DNA of 64,000 nt from Geodermatophilus marinus. GTDB taxonomy: Bacteria > Actinomycetota > Actinomycetes > Mycobacteriales > Geodermatophilaceae. The stretch covers positions 186,997 to 250,996 of the forward strand of contig NZ_QVQH01000002.1 in NCBI RefSeq assembly GCF_003428645.1, written 5' to 3'. The notes under the pieces are model-generated. The model was not told where the DNA came from. It ran no database searches and saw only the letters and a list, made by a program, of their open reading frames with translations. Made by a program: the position numbers and the translations under genes. This document shows positions 17,862 to 27,388 of the stretch, one piece after another (the first letter of the stretch is position 1; the number at the start of each line of letters is the position of its first letter).

Positions 17862-19078
17862 GACGCCCCATCCTCCCGGTCCACCCGGACCGCCATCCGG
17901 CCCCCCGCCACCCGGACCGACAGCCGCTCGGCGTCGGCCACCTCGGCCGGGTCCCGCACCAGCGCCCCGTCGGCCCGCTGCACGACCGCGTAGCCGCGCT
18001 GCAGCGTCGCCGCGGGCGAGAGCGCGGCCACCCGCGCGCGGGCGTGCTCGAGGTCCCGCTCGGCGCCCTCGACCCGGTGCACCAGCGTGCGGCGGGCCCG
18101 GGAGCGCAGCTGCTCCACGTCGTCGGCCCGGCCGTGCAGCAGCCGCTGCGGATCGGCCAGCACCGGCCGGCTGCGGACGCCGTCCAGCCACCGCTCCTGC
18201 TGCTCGAGGCGGGCGGCGAGCAGGTGCCGCGCGCGGGCCCGCAGCCCGTCGACCAGCCGCTGCTGCTCACCGATCTCCGGGACCACCCGGTGCGCGGCGT
18301 CGGTGGGCGTGGCGGCGCGGACGTCGGCGGCGTGGTCGACCAGGGTGGTGTCGGTCTCGTGGCCGACCGCGGTGACGACCGGGGTCCGGCAGGCCGCGAT
18401 CGCGCGCACCAGACCCTCGTCCGAGAAAGGCAGGAGGTCCTCCACCGACCCGCCGCCGCGGGCCACGACGATCACCTCGACCTCCGGGTCGGCGTCCAGC
18501 CGGCGGAGCCCGTCGATGACCGAGGCCGCGGCGCTCGCCCCCTGCACGAGGCTGTGGTGGACGGCGAAGCGCACCGCCGGCCACCGGCGGCGGGCGGTGA
18601 CCAGCACGTCCCGCTCGGCGGCGCTGTCCCGGCCGGTGACGACGCCGACGACGGCCGGTGCGAACGGCAGCGGCTTCTTGCGGGCGGCGTCGAAGAGGCC
18701 CTCGGCGGCCAGCAGCCGGCGGATCCGCTCGATGCGGGCGAGCAGCTCACCGAGGCCGACCGCGCGGATCTCGGTGGCGCGCAACGAGAACGAGCCCCGG
18801 GCGACGTAGTAGTCCGGCCGGGCGCGGACGACGACCCGGGCGCCCTCGGCGAGCTCCAGGCCGGGGCGGTCGGCGACGTCGCGGGCGCAGGTCACCGGCA
18901 CCGACAGGTCGGCGGCCGGGTCGCGCAGCGTGAGGAACACGGTGGCCGCGCCGCGACGGGAGATCTGGGCGACCTGCCCCTCGACCCAGACCTCGCCGAG
19001 GCGGCCGATCCACTCGGCGACCTTGCGGGCCACCGTGCGGACCGGCCACGGCGCGTCCGGTGTCGGGGGAGCGGTCAT
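17858..19078 (-). CDS. xseA: Exodeoxyribonuclease VII large subunit
   Basis: 406 residues. An N-terminal OB fold ([23 protein letters not shown]) precedes the catalytic domain with [36 protein letters not shown] and the [24 protein letters not shown] active-site stretch, then a long coiled coil that holds XseB, ending [13 protein letters not shown]. Degrades single-stranded DNA in both directions in repair. ATG 19078 matches the family N-terminus. Confidence 0.96.
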   Translation of the reverse strand: MTAPPTPDAPWPVRTVARKVAEWIGRLGEVWVEGQVAQISRRGAATVFLTLRDPAADLSVPVTCARDVADRPGLELAEGARVVVRARPDYYVARGSFSLRATEIRAVGLGELLARIERIRRLLAAEGLFDAARKKPLPFAPAVVGVVTGRDSAAERDVLVTARRRWPAVRFAVHHSLVQGASAAASVIDGLRRLDADPEVEVIVVARGGGSVEDLLPFSDEGLVRAIAACRTPVVTAVGHETDTTLVDHAADVRAATPTDAAHRVVPEIGEQQRLVDGLRARARHLLAARLEQQERWLDGVRSRPVLADPQRLLHGRADDVEQLRSRARRTLVHRVEGAERDLEHARARVAALSPAATLQRGYAVVQRADGALVRDPAEVADAERLSVRVAGGRMAVRVDREDGAS

Positions 19079-19135
19079 GCCGCGAGCGTGTCAGACGGCT
19101 CCGACACCCCGGCCGGCCCGGTCCCGGCTCCGCCG

Positions 19136-20356
19136 TCAGGTGCCGCGCGGGGCCAGGGGGCTGGACTCGACCGCCTGCCGCTCGAGCTTCTCCAGCCGGT
19201 TGCGCAGCATCCGCAGGTACGGCTCGCGGGCCTCGTGGGCCTCCTCGAAGGCGAGCAGGTCGGCGACGGTGGCGAGCTGGTAGCCCCGCAGCCGGCCGCG
19301 CAGCTGGGCGATGGTCATGGACTCGTAGCCGTCGACCGGTGCGCCGTCGGCGGCCTCGGCGGCGCCCGCCCCGATGGGCTCGGCGGCCGGGGCGGGGGGC
19401 TCGTCCGCGGCGGGCTCGGGGGCGGCGGGCTCGGGGGCGGCGGGCTCGGGGGCGGCGGGCTCGGGGGCGGCGGGCTCGGGGGCGGCCACGCCCTCGTCGG
19501 TCACCGTGCCCTCGACGGTGGTCACCCCGCCGTCCGGGATGAGCACGTCGACCTCCCCGGTCACGTCGGGGGCCCCGGCCGCCTCGCCGACCGGCGAGCC
19601 GCCGGGGTCGGTGGGCGCGGTGTCGGGCTCGGCGGCCGCCTCGGGCTCGCCGGGTGCGGTGCCGGCCGGGACGGCGTCGCCGGTCGGCTCGCTCCCGGTG
19701 TCGAGCGGCTCGGGCAGCGTCGTGGGGGCCTCGGCGATCAGGTCGGCGTCGACCGTGCCGACGTCCGCGGTGCCACCGTCGACCAGGGCCTCGTCGGGGG
19801 CGCCGTCGGCCTCGAGCAGCGCCGTCTCGAGCTCGTCCTCGGTGCTCAGCCCGGGCTGCGGCGCGCCGGAGGCCGCCGGGATGCCGGCCTCGCGCACCTC
19901 GTCGGCGATGTCCTCGAGCGCCTCGACGACCTCCTCGGCGCCCGGCTCGTCGTCGGGCAGGCCCAGGACCTCGTCGTCCACCAGCGGCGGCACCTGCTCC
20001 TCGGCGGTGGTGCCCTCGTCGGCGCGGGGTCGGTCGGGGACGACCGCGGCCGCGCGGTCGAAGGCCGACGTCCGTGCCGACGTCGGCGACCCCTCGACCG
20101 GCGGTGCCGGGGGGAGGTCCTCGTCGAAGGTCGCCAGCCCGGGCTCGTCCTCGCCGCGCAGCCCGGTGAACAGCTCGTCGCCGCGGGCCACCAGCCCGGA
20201 GTACTGCTGCTGGAGGCGCATGGTGGCCTGCATGGCCAGGCCGATCACCCGCACCGGGAGGCCGGGCAGCTCCCCGGGCAGCTTGCGGGCCTCGTCGAGC
20301 ACGGTGGCGGCCAGGCCGGCCGCGGCACGGACGACCTGGGGGATCTCACGCGACAT
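19136..20356 (-). CDS. Large acidic protein of the lipid-droplet-associated type
   Basis: 406 residues. The N-terminal 60 residues form a helix-rich start ([26 protein letters not shown], then [20 protein letters not shown]). A long acidic, Ala/Pro/Glu-rich middle includes five tandem AAPEP units, and the C-terminus is a small helical domain ([29 protein letters not shown]). In M. tuberculosis the matching slot between xseA and ispH is Rv1109c; relatives are, from memory, annotated as lipid droplet-associated proteins. The helical N-terminus could bind membrane or lipid surfaces. Divergent from ispH. Function unproven. Confidence 0.6.
   Translation of the reverse strand: MSREIPQVVRAAAGLAATVLDEARKLPGELPGLPVRVIGLAMQATMRLQQQYSGLVARGDELFTGLRGEDEPGLATFDEDLPPAPPVEGSPTSARTSAFDRAAAVVPDRPRADEGTTAEEQVPPLVDDEVLGLPDDEPGAEEVVEALEDIADEVREAGIPAASGAPQPGLSTEDELETALLEADGAPDEALVDGGTADVGTVDADLIAEAPTTLPEPLDTGSEPTGDAVPAGTAPGEPEAAAEPDTAPTDPGGSPVGEAAGAPDVTGEVDVLIPDGGVTTVEGTVTDEGVAAPEPAAPEPAAPEPAAPEPAAPEPAADEPPAPAAEPIGAGAAEAADGAPVDGYESMTIAQLRGRLRGYQLATVADLLAFEEAHEAREPYLRMLRNRLEKLERQAVESSPLAPRGT
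19411..19485. repeat. Five tandem copies of a 15-base unit inside a coding region
   Basis: The unit CGGGCTCGGGGGCGG repeats five times without a change, coding (minus strand) for five AAPEP pentapeptides. In-frame, so copy-number change only alters linker length. Confidence 0.9.
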
Positions 20357-20553
20357 GGCCTCAGACTGCCCCAGAGGTCGCGTGCCGACACACCCTCCGG
20401 GGTCCGTACCCCCGGATCGTGGTGCTCGTCTCGTCCGCGTGGCGGCTTCCCGCGGGGCCGGGTGTGAACGTGCGAACACCGGGCGGCAGCAGGCCTTCCG
20501 GCAGGGGCCCGCCCCGAGCGGGCGAGGGGCGGGGGGCCGGGAGGTCCTTCTTC

Positions 20554-20559
20554 TACCAT
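20554..20559 (+). promoter_or_regulatory. Possible -10 box of ispH
   Basis: TACCAT ends seven bases before ATG 20566, which would give a leaderless or nearly leaderless ispH message. No convincing -35 box. Confidence 0.35.
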
Positions 20560-20565
20560 GGGGCC

Positions 20566-21534
20566 ATGGCTGATCAGCGCGGACGCGTCCTGCTCGCCGA
20601 CCCCCGGGGCTACTGCGCCGGCGTGGACCGGGCGGTGGTCGCGGTCGAGCGGGCGCTGGAGATCCACGGCGCCCCCGTCTACGTCCGCAAGCAGATCGTC
20701 CACAACAAGCACGTGGTGGCCACGCTCGAGCGGCGCGGGGCGGTCTTCGTCGACGAGACCGACGAGGTGCCCGAGGGCTCGGTCGTGGTGTTCAGCGCGC
20801 ACGGGGTCTCCCCGGCGGTGCACCAGGAGGCGGCCGTCCGCCAGCTGCGCACCATCGACGCCACCTGCCCGCTGGTCACGAAGGTGCACTCCGAGGCCAA
20901 GCGGTTCGCCAAGGACGACTACGACATCCTGCTCATCGGCCACCGCGGCCACGAGGAGGTCGAGGGCACCTCGGGCGAGGCCCCCGAGCACATCCAGCTC
21001 GTCGACGGCCCCGAGGGCGTCGACGACGTCGAGGTCCGCGACCCCGAGCGGGTCGTGTGGCTGTCGCAGACCACCCTGTCGGTCGACGAGACGCTGGCCA
21101 CCGTCGACCGCCTGCGCGAGCGTTTCCCCCTGCTGCAGTCGCCGCCCAGCGACGACATCTGCTACGCGACGCAGAACCGGCAGCAGGCCGTCAAGCAGAT
21201 GGCCCCCTCCTGCGACCTGGTGCTGGTCGTCGGCTCCACGAACTCCTCGAACTCCGTGCGGCTGGTCGAGGTCGCGCTCGAGGCCGGGGCGCGCGCCGCC
21301 CACCTGGTGGACTTCGCCGCCGAGGTCGACGCGGCGTGGCTGGAGGGCGTGGGCACGGTCGGGGTCACCAGCGGCGCCTCGGTGCCCGAGGTGCTGGTCT
21401 CCGAGCTGCTCGACTGGCTGGCCGAGCGGGGCTACGCCGACGTGGAGCCGGTCAAGGCGGCCGAGGAGCGGCTGGTCTTCGCGCTGCCCCACGAGCTGCG
21501 GCAGCGCCGCGCCGAAGCGCCCGACCCGGCCTGA
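20566..21534 (+). CDS. ispH: 4-hydroxy-3-methylbut-2-enyl diphosphate reductase (IspH/LytB)
   Basis: 322 residues. Last step of the MEP isoprenoid pathway, reducing HMBPP to IPP and DMAPP with a 4Fe-4S cluster. The three cluster cysteines lie in [31 protein letters not shown] and [18 protein letters not shown]; His residues in HNKHVV and SAHGVSP, and the [12 protein letters not shown] and SVPEVLV segments, complete the active site. ATG 20566 gives the standard N-terminus. A perfect hairpin follows the stop. Confidence 0.97.
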   Translation: MADQRGRVLLADPRGYCAGVDRAVVAVERALEIHGAPVYVRKQIVHNKHVVATLERRGAVFVDETDEVPEGSVVVFSAHGVSPAVHQEAAVRQLRTIDATCPLVTKVHSEAKRFAKDDYDILLIGHRGHEEVEGTSGEAPEHIQLVDGPEGVDDVEVRDPERVVWLSQTTLSVDETLATVDRLRERFPLLQSPPSDDICYATQNRQQAVKQMAPSCDLVLVVGSTNSSNSVRLVEVALEAGARAAHLVDFAAEVDAAWLEGVGTVGVTSGASVPEVLVSELLDWLAERGYADVEPVKAAEERLVFALPHELRQRRAEAPDPA

Positions 21535-21547
21535 GCGAGACCCCGCG

Positions 21548-21591
21548 GACGACGGTGACCCCCTCCCGCTCGGGAGGGGGTCACCGTCGTC
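21548..21591. terminator. Perfect 21-bp hairpin between convergent ispH and DUF6542 genes
   Basis: Arms 21548-21568 and 21571-21591 are fully complementary with a two-base loop (outer bases GACGACGGTGACC / GGTCACCGTCGTC). It lies 13 bases past ispH and 15 bases past the convergent gene, a likely two-way terminator. Confidence 0.9.
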
Positions 21592-21606
21592 AGGGGTGCC
21601 GGTCGG

Positions 21607-22407
21607 TCAGCGGCGGGCGGCCCAGCGGACCAGCGCGACGGCCAGGCACGCGGCGGTGGCCAGCGCCATGCTCGGGAAGCCCCGGACCATCAGGGTCGCG
21701 ACGGCGGCCAGGTTGAAGGTGGCCGAGGGCGCCAGCGCGATGTTGACGCCGGCGACCGCGACGAAGACCAGCGGCGGGGCGACGACGGTCGTCACGAGGT
21801 CGCGCCGGCGCACGACGGCGGTGGCCAGCGCGGCGGAGCCGGTGAGCGTCACGAGGGTGACCAGCCCGAGGCCGATGCCGAGGAACGAGTCCACCGCAGC
21901 CCCGACGAGGGTGACCAGGAAGACGGCGAGGACGGCGACCGCGCCGCGCAGCCGGCTGCCGCCCTCGGGGGCCGGGGGCGCCGGCCGGGTGCCCGAGGCG
22001 CGGGCGCCGCGGGAGCGCGGGCGCGGCTCCTCGTCCCGGGGGACCGCCTCGCGGGGGCCGCGAGCGGCGGCGCGGTGCTCGCCGCGGGGCACCGGCCGGC
22101 TGTGCTGCACCGGTTGGCTGTGCTGGACCGGCCGGCTGTGCTGGACCGGCTCGGCGGCACCGGGCAGACCGGGCTCGACACCGCGGCTGCGGGCCAGCCG
22201 GGCCAGGTGCTCGGGAAGCGGTGGCAGGTCGGTGCGCCGGGGCCGCCCGTCGGGGCGCGCCGACGGCGGGGGCACCGGTGGCCGCGCGCTGCGGGCGACG
22301 CGGTCCCCGGGTGGGGGGACGGGCGGGCCGGCGAGCGGCCGGCCGGAGCGGCGCTCGCTGCGGGCTCCGGGGTCCCGCCAGGTGTCGGCCGTGCTCACCG
22401 AGGCCAT
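21607..22407 (-). CDS. DUF6542-type membrane protein
   Basis: 266 residues. The N-terminal 155 residues are a disordered, Pro/Arg-rich cytoplasmic tail with a short repeat (PVQHSRPVQHSQPV). The last 100 residues form four hydrophobic segments: LRGAVAVLAVFLVTLVGAAVD, GLGLVTLVTLTGSAALATAVV, TTVVAPPLVFVAVAGVNIAL and ALATAACLAVALVRW. This is the DUF6542 layout, often found near ispH in actinobacteria. ATG 22407 follows GGGAGG by seven bases. Role unknown. Confidence 0.75.
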   Translation of the reverse strand: MASVSTADTWRDPGARSERRSGRPLAGPPVPPPGDRVARSARPPVPPPSARPDGRPRRTDLPPLPEHLARLARSRGVEPGLPGAAEPVQHSRPVQHSQPVQHSRPVPRGEHRAAARGPREAVPRDEEPRPRSRGARASGTRPAPPAPEGGSRLRGAVAVLAVFLVTLVGAAVDSFLGIGLGLVTLVTLTGSAALATAVVRRRDLVTTVVAPPLVFVAVAGVNIALAPSATFNLAAVATLMVRGFPSMALATAACLAVALVRWAARR

Positions 22408-22571
22408 GGCACACCTCCCGTCGGCGTGGTCGGGGCGGCCGCCGGGGAGGACGGTCGCCGTCGCAGGCCACCGTACTGAGGGGGCGCGGCGGGCAGTGGG
22501 AGGACGGGGCCGACGCGCACTGTCCACACCTGCCAAAAGCCGCCCGTGGCGATGGGAGACGCCCCGGAGCG

Positions 22572-23084
22572 TCAGCCGTCGTCGCTGGGTGACGTCTCGA
22601 CCGCGGCGGCCTCCAACCAGGCCTCGCCGTCCCACGACCCCAGGTCGGCGTCGGGGAGGTCGGTCCCGGTCTGCTCCTCGGCGGCGGGGAGGTCGAACTC
22701 CTCCCGCGGGGTGGCCGCGACGACGACCGCGATGCCCGGCGACAGGTCGGTCACGTCCTGCTCGGTGACGACCAGCAGCTCGGGGGCCTCCCCGCCCTCC
22801 GGCGGCGGCTCGATGGTGAACACCTGCGGGGTGAGGACCTCGCCGACCCGGGCGCTCAGCGTCACCTCCTGGTCGAGGTAGGCCTCGTAGTCCTCGGCCC
22901 ACGCCGCGTCGTAGTCCCCGGTGTAGGGGTCGGTGAGGTCGTCCTCGCCCCGGACGTCCGGCGTCCCCGGCTCCAGGTCGGGGTCCTGGGCACCGAGGTC
23001 GTCCTCGCTGCAGGCCCCGAGCCCCAGGGCGAGTGCCGCGACGCCGGTCGCGGCGGCGAGTCGGGCGGTGCGGCGTGCGGGCAT
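22572..23084 (-). CDS. Secreted lipoprotein of unknown function
   Basis: 170 residues. A signal peptide ends in the lipobox LGLGAC (Cys25), so it is lipid-anchored on the outer face of the membrane. The mature part is strongly acidic, with TLSARVGEVLTPQVFTIEPP and LLVVTEQDV strands reminiscent of an OB-like fold, and YTGDYDAAWAEDYEAYLDQE before it. GGAGG precedes the start. The function cannot be given. Confidence 0.8.
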   Translation of the reverse strand: MPARRTARLAAATGVAALALGLGACSEDDLGAQDPDLEPGTPDVRGEDDLTDPYTGDYDAAWAEDYEAYLDQEVTLSARVGEVLTPQVFTIEPPPEGGEAPELLVVTEQDVTDLSPGIAVVVAATPREEFDLPAAEEQTGTDLPDADLGSWDGEAWLEAAAVETSPSDDG

Positions 23085-23164
23085 GCGGAGGGCCTCCTCG
23101 GGTCACGGGCGTCCCCTCTGCGCTCCCCGCCTCCGGTGGCGGCGACACCCCCGGACCGGCGATG

Positions 23165-24253
23165 TCACGGTTCCGCAACCTGGCCCCAGCCGGGAGGGTC
23201 GGCCCGCCCGTCCCCGAGCGCGGGCGGCACCGGCGGGCGCAGCGTGCGCACGGTCGCCTCGACCGGCGGCGGCGCGGGTACCGGGCTCTCGGCCACGCCC
23301 AGGTCGTCGAAGCGGCGGGCGGCGACCAGCACCGAACCCTCGTAGGACCCGATCGCCTCGTTGTAGCGCGCGGTGGCCGACGACAGCGCCGACCCGAGCC
23401 GGGTGAGGTGGCCCGACAGCGTGGCCAGCCGGGCGTGCAGCCGCCGGCCGACCTCGAGCACCTGGTCGGCGTCGCGCGCCAGCCGTTCCTGCCGCCACGA
23501 GTAGGCGACCGTGCGCAGCAGCGCCAGCAGCGTGCTCGGGGTGGCCAGCACCACGTCGCGGGCGAAGCCGTGCTCGAGCAACCCGGGCTCGGCCTCCAGC
23601 GCGGTGGTGAGGAAGCCGTCGGAGGGGACGAACAGCACGGTGAAGGGGGCCGCCGGACGGAACGCGGTGGGGTAGCGCCGCGCGGCGAGCGCGTCGACGT
23701 GCGCGCGCAGCTGGCGGGCGTGCGCGGCGACCCGCTGGCTGCGGACGGCGGCGTCCTCGGCCTGCACCGCCTCGATGTAGCCGGTGAACGGGACCTTCGC
23801 GTCGACCACGACCTGCCGGCCGTCGGCGAGGGTGACCACCAGGTCGGGCCGGACGCCGGCGCCCTCGTCGTTGGTGCTCGGCGGCTGCTCGACGAAGTCG
23901 CAGTGCTCGAGCAGGCCGGCGACCTCGACCACCCGGCGCAGCTGCACCTCGCCCCAGCGACCGCGCACGTGCGGGGTGCGCAGCGCCGTCACCAGCGCCG
24001 CGGTCTCCTGGCGCAGCAGCGAGGAGGCCTGGCCGACGGTGCCCATCTGCTCGCGCAGCTCCCCGTGCGCCGTGGCGCGGGCGCGCTCCATGCCGGCGAG
24101 CAGCCGGTGCAGGTGGTCCAGCGACTCGTGCACGGGGTCCAGGCCGTCGTCGGCCGGCCGCCGGCGCGCGACCAGGGCGACCACGCCGAGGGTGGCGGCG
24201 GTGGCCAGCAGCGCGCCGAGCAGGAGACCGGTGAGCAGCGAGACGGCGTCCAC
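23165..24253 (-). CDS. rmuC: DNA recombination protein RmuC
   Basis: 362 residues. An N-terminal membrane helix (TGLLLGALLATAATLGVVALV), a coiled coil, then the RmuC nuclease-like domain: RGRWGEVQLRRVVEVAGLLEH, RPDLVVTLADGRQVVVDAKVPF (Asp and Lys of a PD-(D/E)XK core), FTVLFVPSDGFLTTALEAEP and VLATPSTLLALLRTVAYSWRQE. RmuC limits inversion of short repeats in E. coli. GTG 24253 is chosen as the start closest to the membrane helix. Upstream lies a repeat element. Confidence 0.92.
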   Translation of the reverse strand: MDAVSLLTGLLLGALLATAATLGVVALVARRRPADDGLDPVHESLDHLHRLLAGMERARATAHGELREQMGTVGQASSLLRQETAALVTALRTPHVRGRWGEVQLRRVVEVAGLLEHCDFVEQPPSTNDEGAGVRPDLVVTLADGRQVVVDAKVPFTGYIEAVQAEDAAVRSQRVAAHARQLRAHVDALAARRYPTAFRPAAPFTVLFVPSDGFLTTALEAEPGLLEHGFARDVVLATPSTLLALLRTVAYSWRQERLARDADQVLEVGRRLHARLATLSGHLTRLGSALSSATARYNEAIGSYEGSVLVAARRFDDLGVAESPVPAPPPVEATVRTLRPPVPPALGDGRADPPGWGQVAEP

Positions 24254-24322
24254 GGTGCCCGAGGGTGCCGGATGCGGCCGACAGTTCCGCGCCGCCACCC
24301 GCGGGCGGCGGGGGCCGAGGGA

Positions 24323-24379
24323 GAGGAAGCCGTGCCCGCGTCCAGGGTCCCCCGACGCGGGAAGAGCTTCCTGTGCCCC
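24323..24379. repeat. Palindromic repeat element, copy 2
   Basis: Nested inverted repeats: GAGGAAG ... CTTCCT outside and CCCGCGTC ... GACGCGGG inside. Positions 24356-24379 match 7214-7237 inverted, with one mismatch over 24 bases. It lies between rmuC and ogt, two genes on the same strand, so it is not merely a convergent terminator. Confidence 0.6.
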
Positions 24380-24384
24380 GGGGC

Positions 24385-24906
24385 TCAGCCGACCGGCGCC
24401 GGCGCGTGCGCGGCCTCGTGGTCGAGCAGCCAGCGCTTGACCGGCGTCCCCCAGCGGAAGCCGCCCAGCCCGCCGTCCGAGCCGAGCACCCGGTGGCAGG
24501 GGACGAACAGCGCGGCGGCGTTCCGGGCGCAGGCGTTGGCCGCCGCCCGCACCGCCGAGGGCCGACCGCAGCGGGCGGCGAAGGCCGCGTAGGTGTCCGG
24601 CTCGCCGGCCGGTACGGTCCGCAGCACCTCCCAGGCGTCCTCGAGGAACGGTCCGGAGCGCTGGCGGACGACCACCGCGTCGATCGCCGACACGTCGCCG
24701 GCCACGAAGGCCTCGACGGCGTCGAGCGGGTCCAGCCGGTCGGCGCGCTCGACCCAGGTCGGGCGCAGGGCGCGGTGGACGACCGGCAGCAGGTCGGCGG
24801 CGTCGTCGGTCCAGCCGCTGGCGAGCACGGCGCCGTCGGCCCCCACGATCACCGTGAACGGCCCGGGCGGGGTGGGGACGGTGGCGAATCGGGCGGAAGG
24901 GGTCAC
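24385..24906 (-). CDS. ogt: Methylated-DNA-protein-cysteine methyltransferase
   Basis: 173 residues. Direct reversal of O6-methylguanine by suicide transfer to Cys. The active site PCHRVLGSDGGLGGFRWGTP is complete, preceded by the DNA-binding AARCGRPSAVRAAANACARNA helix. The GTG at 24906 overlaps the stop of the upstream Ada-AlkA gene by four bases, so both repair functions are made together, probably as an alkylation response. Confidence 0.95.
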   Translation of the reverse strand: MTPSARFATVPTPPGPFTVIVGADGAVLASGWTDDAADLLPVVHRALRPTWVERADRLDPLDAVEAFVAGDVSAIDAVVVRQRSGPFLEDAWEVLRTVPAGEPDTYAAFAARCGRPSAVRAAANACARNAAALFVPCHRVLGSDGGLGGFRWGTPVKRWLLDHEAAHAPAPVG

Positions 24907-26426
24907 GAGGCGCTCCGGAGGGGTGCGGCCGGGGAGGTCGGCGGGGTGGCGGGGTGGCGGAGGAAGAGGGACGGCGCGGCGCGCGCCCACAGGTGCATGA
25001 CGGCGTACGAACGCCACGGGCGCCAGCGGGTGGCGGCCTCGCTGTCGCTGCTGCCCAGGCCGGCCAGCGAGCGTCGCAGCACCAGGTCACCGGGCAGCCA
25101 CACATCGGGGTCGCCGAGGCCGCGCAGGGCCACCAGGGCCGCCGTCCACGGGCCGATGCCGGGGACGGCACGCAGCGCCCGGCCGGCCTCCTCGCGGTCG
25201 GCGCCCGGGTCGAGGCGCACCGCGCCGTCGGCCAGCGCGGCGGCCAGGGCGTGCACCGTGCGCCGGCGCGCGCCGGTCAGCCCCACCGCCGACAGGTCGG
25301 CCTCGGCCAGGGCCTCGGGGCGCGGGAAGGCCGCGGTCAGCGTGCCGGCGGGCTCGGGCAGCGGGGCGCCCGCGGCCGCCACGACCCGCGCCGTGAGGGT
25401 GCGGGCACCGGCCACCGACACCTGCTGCCCGAGGACGGCGCGCACCGCCAGCTCCGCGGCGTCCGGCGCGCCGGGCACGCGGCGGCCGGGCGCGGCGGCG
25501 ACCGGCCCGGCCAGCGCGGGGTCGGCGCCCAGCGCCTCGTCCACCGCGACGGGGTCGGCGTCCAGGTCGAGCATCCGCCGGCAGCGGGCGACGGCCACCC
25601 CGAGGTCGCGCAGGGCCGCCAGGCGCAGCCGCGCAACGACCGCCGGCCCGCCGCCGGGGGCGGGGGAGAGTGCCACCACCGCGGGACCGTGCGGCAGGTC
25701 GAGGACCCGGGTGAACGTCGTCCCGTCCCACTCCTCGAGGCCGGGCACCGCGTGCACGCCGAGGAAGAGCAGCACCTCCGCCGCGTCGTAGGGGGCGCGG
25801 GCGGCCAGCCGCAGGGTGAGCTCCCCGGCGGGGCCGGGGCGGCCGGGCCGGGCGCGGCGGCGCAGCTCGCTCGGCGTGGTCGCGAAGACCTCCCGCACGG
25901 TGTCGTTGAACTGCCGGAGGCTGGCGAAGCCGGCGGCGAAGGCGACGTCGGACATCGGCAGCGCGGTGGTCTCCACCAGCACCCGCGCGGTCTGCGCGCG
26001 GCGGGCGCGGGCGAGGGCCAGCGCGCCGACCTCGAGCTCGGCCACCAGCAGCCGGTGCAGCTGCCGCTCGGAGTAGCCGAGCCGGGCAGCCAGGCCGGGG
26101 ACCCCGGCGCGCTCGACCTCGCCGTCAGCGATCAACCGCATCGCGCGGGCGACGACGTCGGCCCGGACGTCCCACTCCGGGGAGCCGGGCACCGCGTCCG
26201 GCCGGCACCGGCGGCAGGCGCGGTAGCCGGCGCCCTGGGCGGCGGTCGCCGTGGAGAAGAAGGAGACGTTGCCCGCGTGCGGGGTGCGCGCCGGGCAGGA
26301 CGGGCGGCAGTAGATCCCGGTCGTGGCGACGGCGGTGACGAACCAGCCGTCGAAGCGGGCGTCCCGGCTGGCGACCGCGCGGTAGCAGCGCTCCGGGTCC
26401 AGGGGCGGGGTCACGCGACCGAGCAT
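24903..26426 (-). CDS. alkA: Ada-AlkA fusion: methylphosphotriester-sensing regulator and 3-methyladenine DNA glycosylase
   Basis: 507 residues. Residues 1-85: Ada zinc domain with TTGIYCRPSCPARTPHAGNV and ACRRCRPDA (four zinc Cys, the first being the methyl acceptor). About 90-195: AraC-type HTH pair (LAARLGYSERQLHRLL, SDVAFAAGFASLRQFND). About 205-300: AlkA N-terminal domain. About 310-490: HhH-GPD glycosylase with VRAVLGQQVSVAGART, VPGIGPWTAALVALRGLGDP and the catalytic Asp in LPGDLVLRRS. It both senses alkylation and excises alkylated bases. ATG 26426 is chosen; GTG 26414 is possible. Coupled to ogt. Confidence 0.93.
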   Translation of the reverse strand: MLGRVTPPLDPERCYRAVASRDARFDGWFVTAVATTGIYCRPSCPARTPHAGNVSFFSTATAAQGAGYRACRRCRPDAVPGSPEWDVRADVVARAMRLIADGEVERAGVPGLAARLGYSERQLHRLLVAELEVGALALARARRAQTARVLVETTALPMSDVAFAAGFASLRQFNDTVREVFATTPSELRRRARPGRPGPAGELTLRLAARAPYDAAEVLLFLGVHAVPGLEEWDGTTFTRVLDLPHGPAVVALSPAPGGGPAVVARLRLAALRDLGVAVARCRRMLDLDADPVAVDEALGADPALAGPVAAAPGRRVPGAPDAAELAVRAVLGQQVSVAGARTLTARVVAAAGAPLPEPAGTLTAAFPRPEALAEADLSAVGLTGARRRTVHALAAALADGAVRLDPGADREEAGRALRAVPGIGPWTAALVALRGLGDPDVWLPGDLVLRRSLAGLGSSDSEAATRWRPWRSYAVMHLWARAAPSLFLRHPATPPTSPAAPLRSAS

Positions 26427-26604
26427 GGCAGCCGCGGTGCGCGCCGACCGGCGGTTTCCGGACGTCACCGTGGGCGGCGCCCCGCGCTCCCGGCGTGCGG
26501 CCGGGCGGCCGCCCCCGCAGACTGCCCCCACCGCCGGGTGCCGTCCCGGCGGCCGGGGGAGTGTGGGGCCGACCGACCGGTGCCCGCTCGGCGAGGGGGG
26601 TCCC

Positions 26605-27159
26605 GTGATCGATCCACCGGCCGCTGCCGGTCCGCGAAGCCCCGGGGCGCGGACCACCGGGCGGCAGGTCCTCGTCCTCGCCGACACCCCGGACGACGTG
26701 CCGGTGGCCTGGTCGGCCGCGGGGATCGACGACGTCGCCGACTCGCGCGACTTCGACTCCCGGCGGGTGCCGGCGCAGACCCTCCGCGACGCCGGTGCCA
26801 CGGTCTTCGCCCGGCTCGGCATCGCGGTCGTCTCGGCCGCACCCGACCAGCTCGCCGCGCTGCGGGCGGCGTCCGGCCGGCCGGTCCTGTCCGTCTCCCC
26901 CGAGTTGGTGCACCACGTTTTGGCCGTGCTCGGCGACGAGGGCAGCGGGGACGACGGCGGCATCCTGGCCGGCATCGAGTGGGCGGTGGCCAACGGCTGC
27001 GCGGTGATATCGATGTCCCTCGGGGCCGACGTGGCGGAGGCCCACCCGCCCTACTCGGCCGCCGGGCGGCGGGCCCTCGAGCAGGGCTCGCTGATCGTGG
27101 CCGCGGCCGGCAACAACGCCGACCGCCGCGAGGGCGGGTTCGGCTGGCCCAGGCGCTGA
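26605..27159 (+). pseudogene. Remnant of a subtilisin-like (S8) serine protease
   Basis: 185 codons remain. The first 95 look like the N-terminal prodomain of a secreted-type S8 protease (RQVLVLADTPDDVPVAWSAAG, VFARLGIAVVSAAPDQLAAL). They run directly into the middle of a catalytic domain: DEGSGDDGGILAGIEWAVANGC, AVISMSLGADV and LIVAAAGNNADRR. The segments carrying the catalytic Asp and His, which should lie between, are missing, and the Ser region (GTSMATPHVAG) is absent after AAGNN; the frame stops in GWPRR. So it is inactive, with at least two internal deletions. GTG 26605 has GAGGGGGG upstream. Confidence 0.75.
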
Positions 27160-27323
27160 GCGCGTCGGGCATGGAGGTCGAGCGGGTGCTCGGCTCCCTC
27201 GGCGTCATCACCGGCCGGGCGCCGGCCGGGGCCCGCCCCGCGCTGCTGGCCGTCGAGGGCGTCAGCTCCGTCGACGAGCAGCTGCAGGTGCGGCTGCCGC
27301 CCCCGGACGCGCCGGTCCAGTGA
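27144..27323 (+). pseudogene. Remnant of the protease's small companion (I9-inhibitor-like)
   Basis: In another frame from the protease remnant, 59 codons read LAQALSASGMEVERVLGSLG, VITGRAPAGARPALLAVEGV, then VDEQLQVRLPPPDAPVQ. This is the C-terminal two thirds of the roughly 80-90-residue prodomain-like companion proteins that stand next to S8 proteases (family knowledge). Its own start has been lost by fusion to the protease remnant; an internal ATG lies at 27171. Followed by a perfect hairpin. Confidence 0.6.
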
Positions 27324-27337
27324 CCGCCCGGCGACGG

Positions 27338-27382
27338 AGCGGAGTGGATCCGTGGGCGTGACCGCGACGGATCCACTCCGCT
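27338..27382. terminator. Perfect 16-bp hairpin between convergent units
   Basis: AGCGGAGTGGATCCGT (27338-27353) is exactly complementary to 27367-27382 with a 13-base loop. It separates the protease remnant from the convergent nine-gene cluster, whose last gene ends at 27389. Confidence 0.88.
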
Positions 27383-27388
27383 GCTCGG

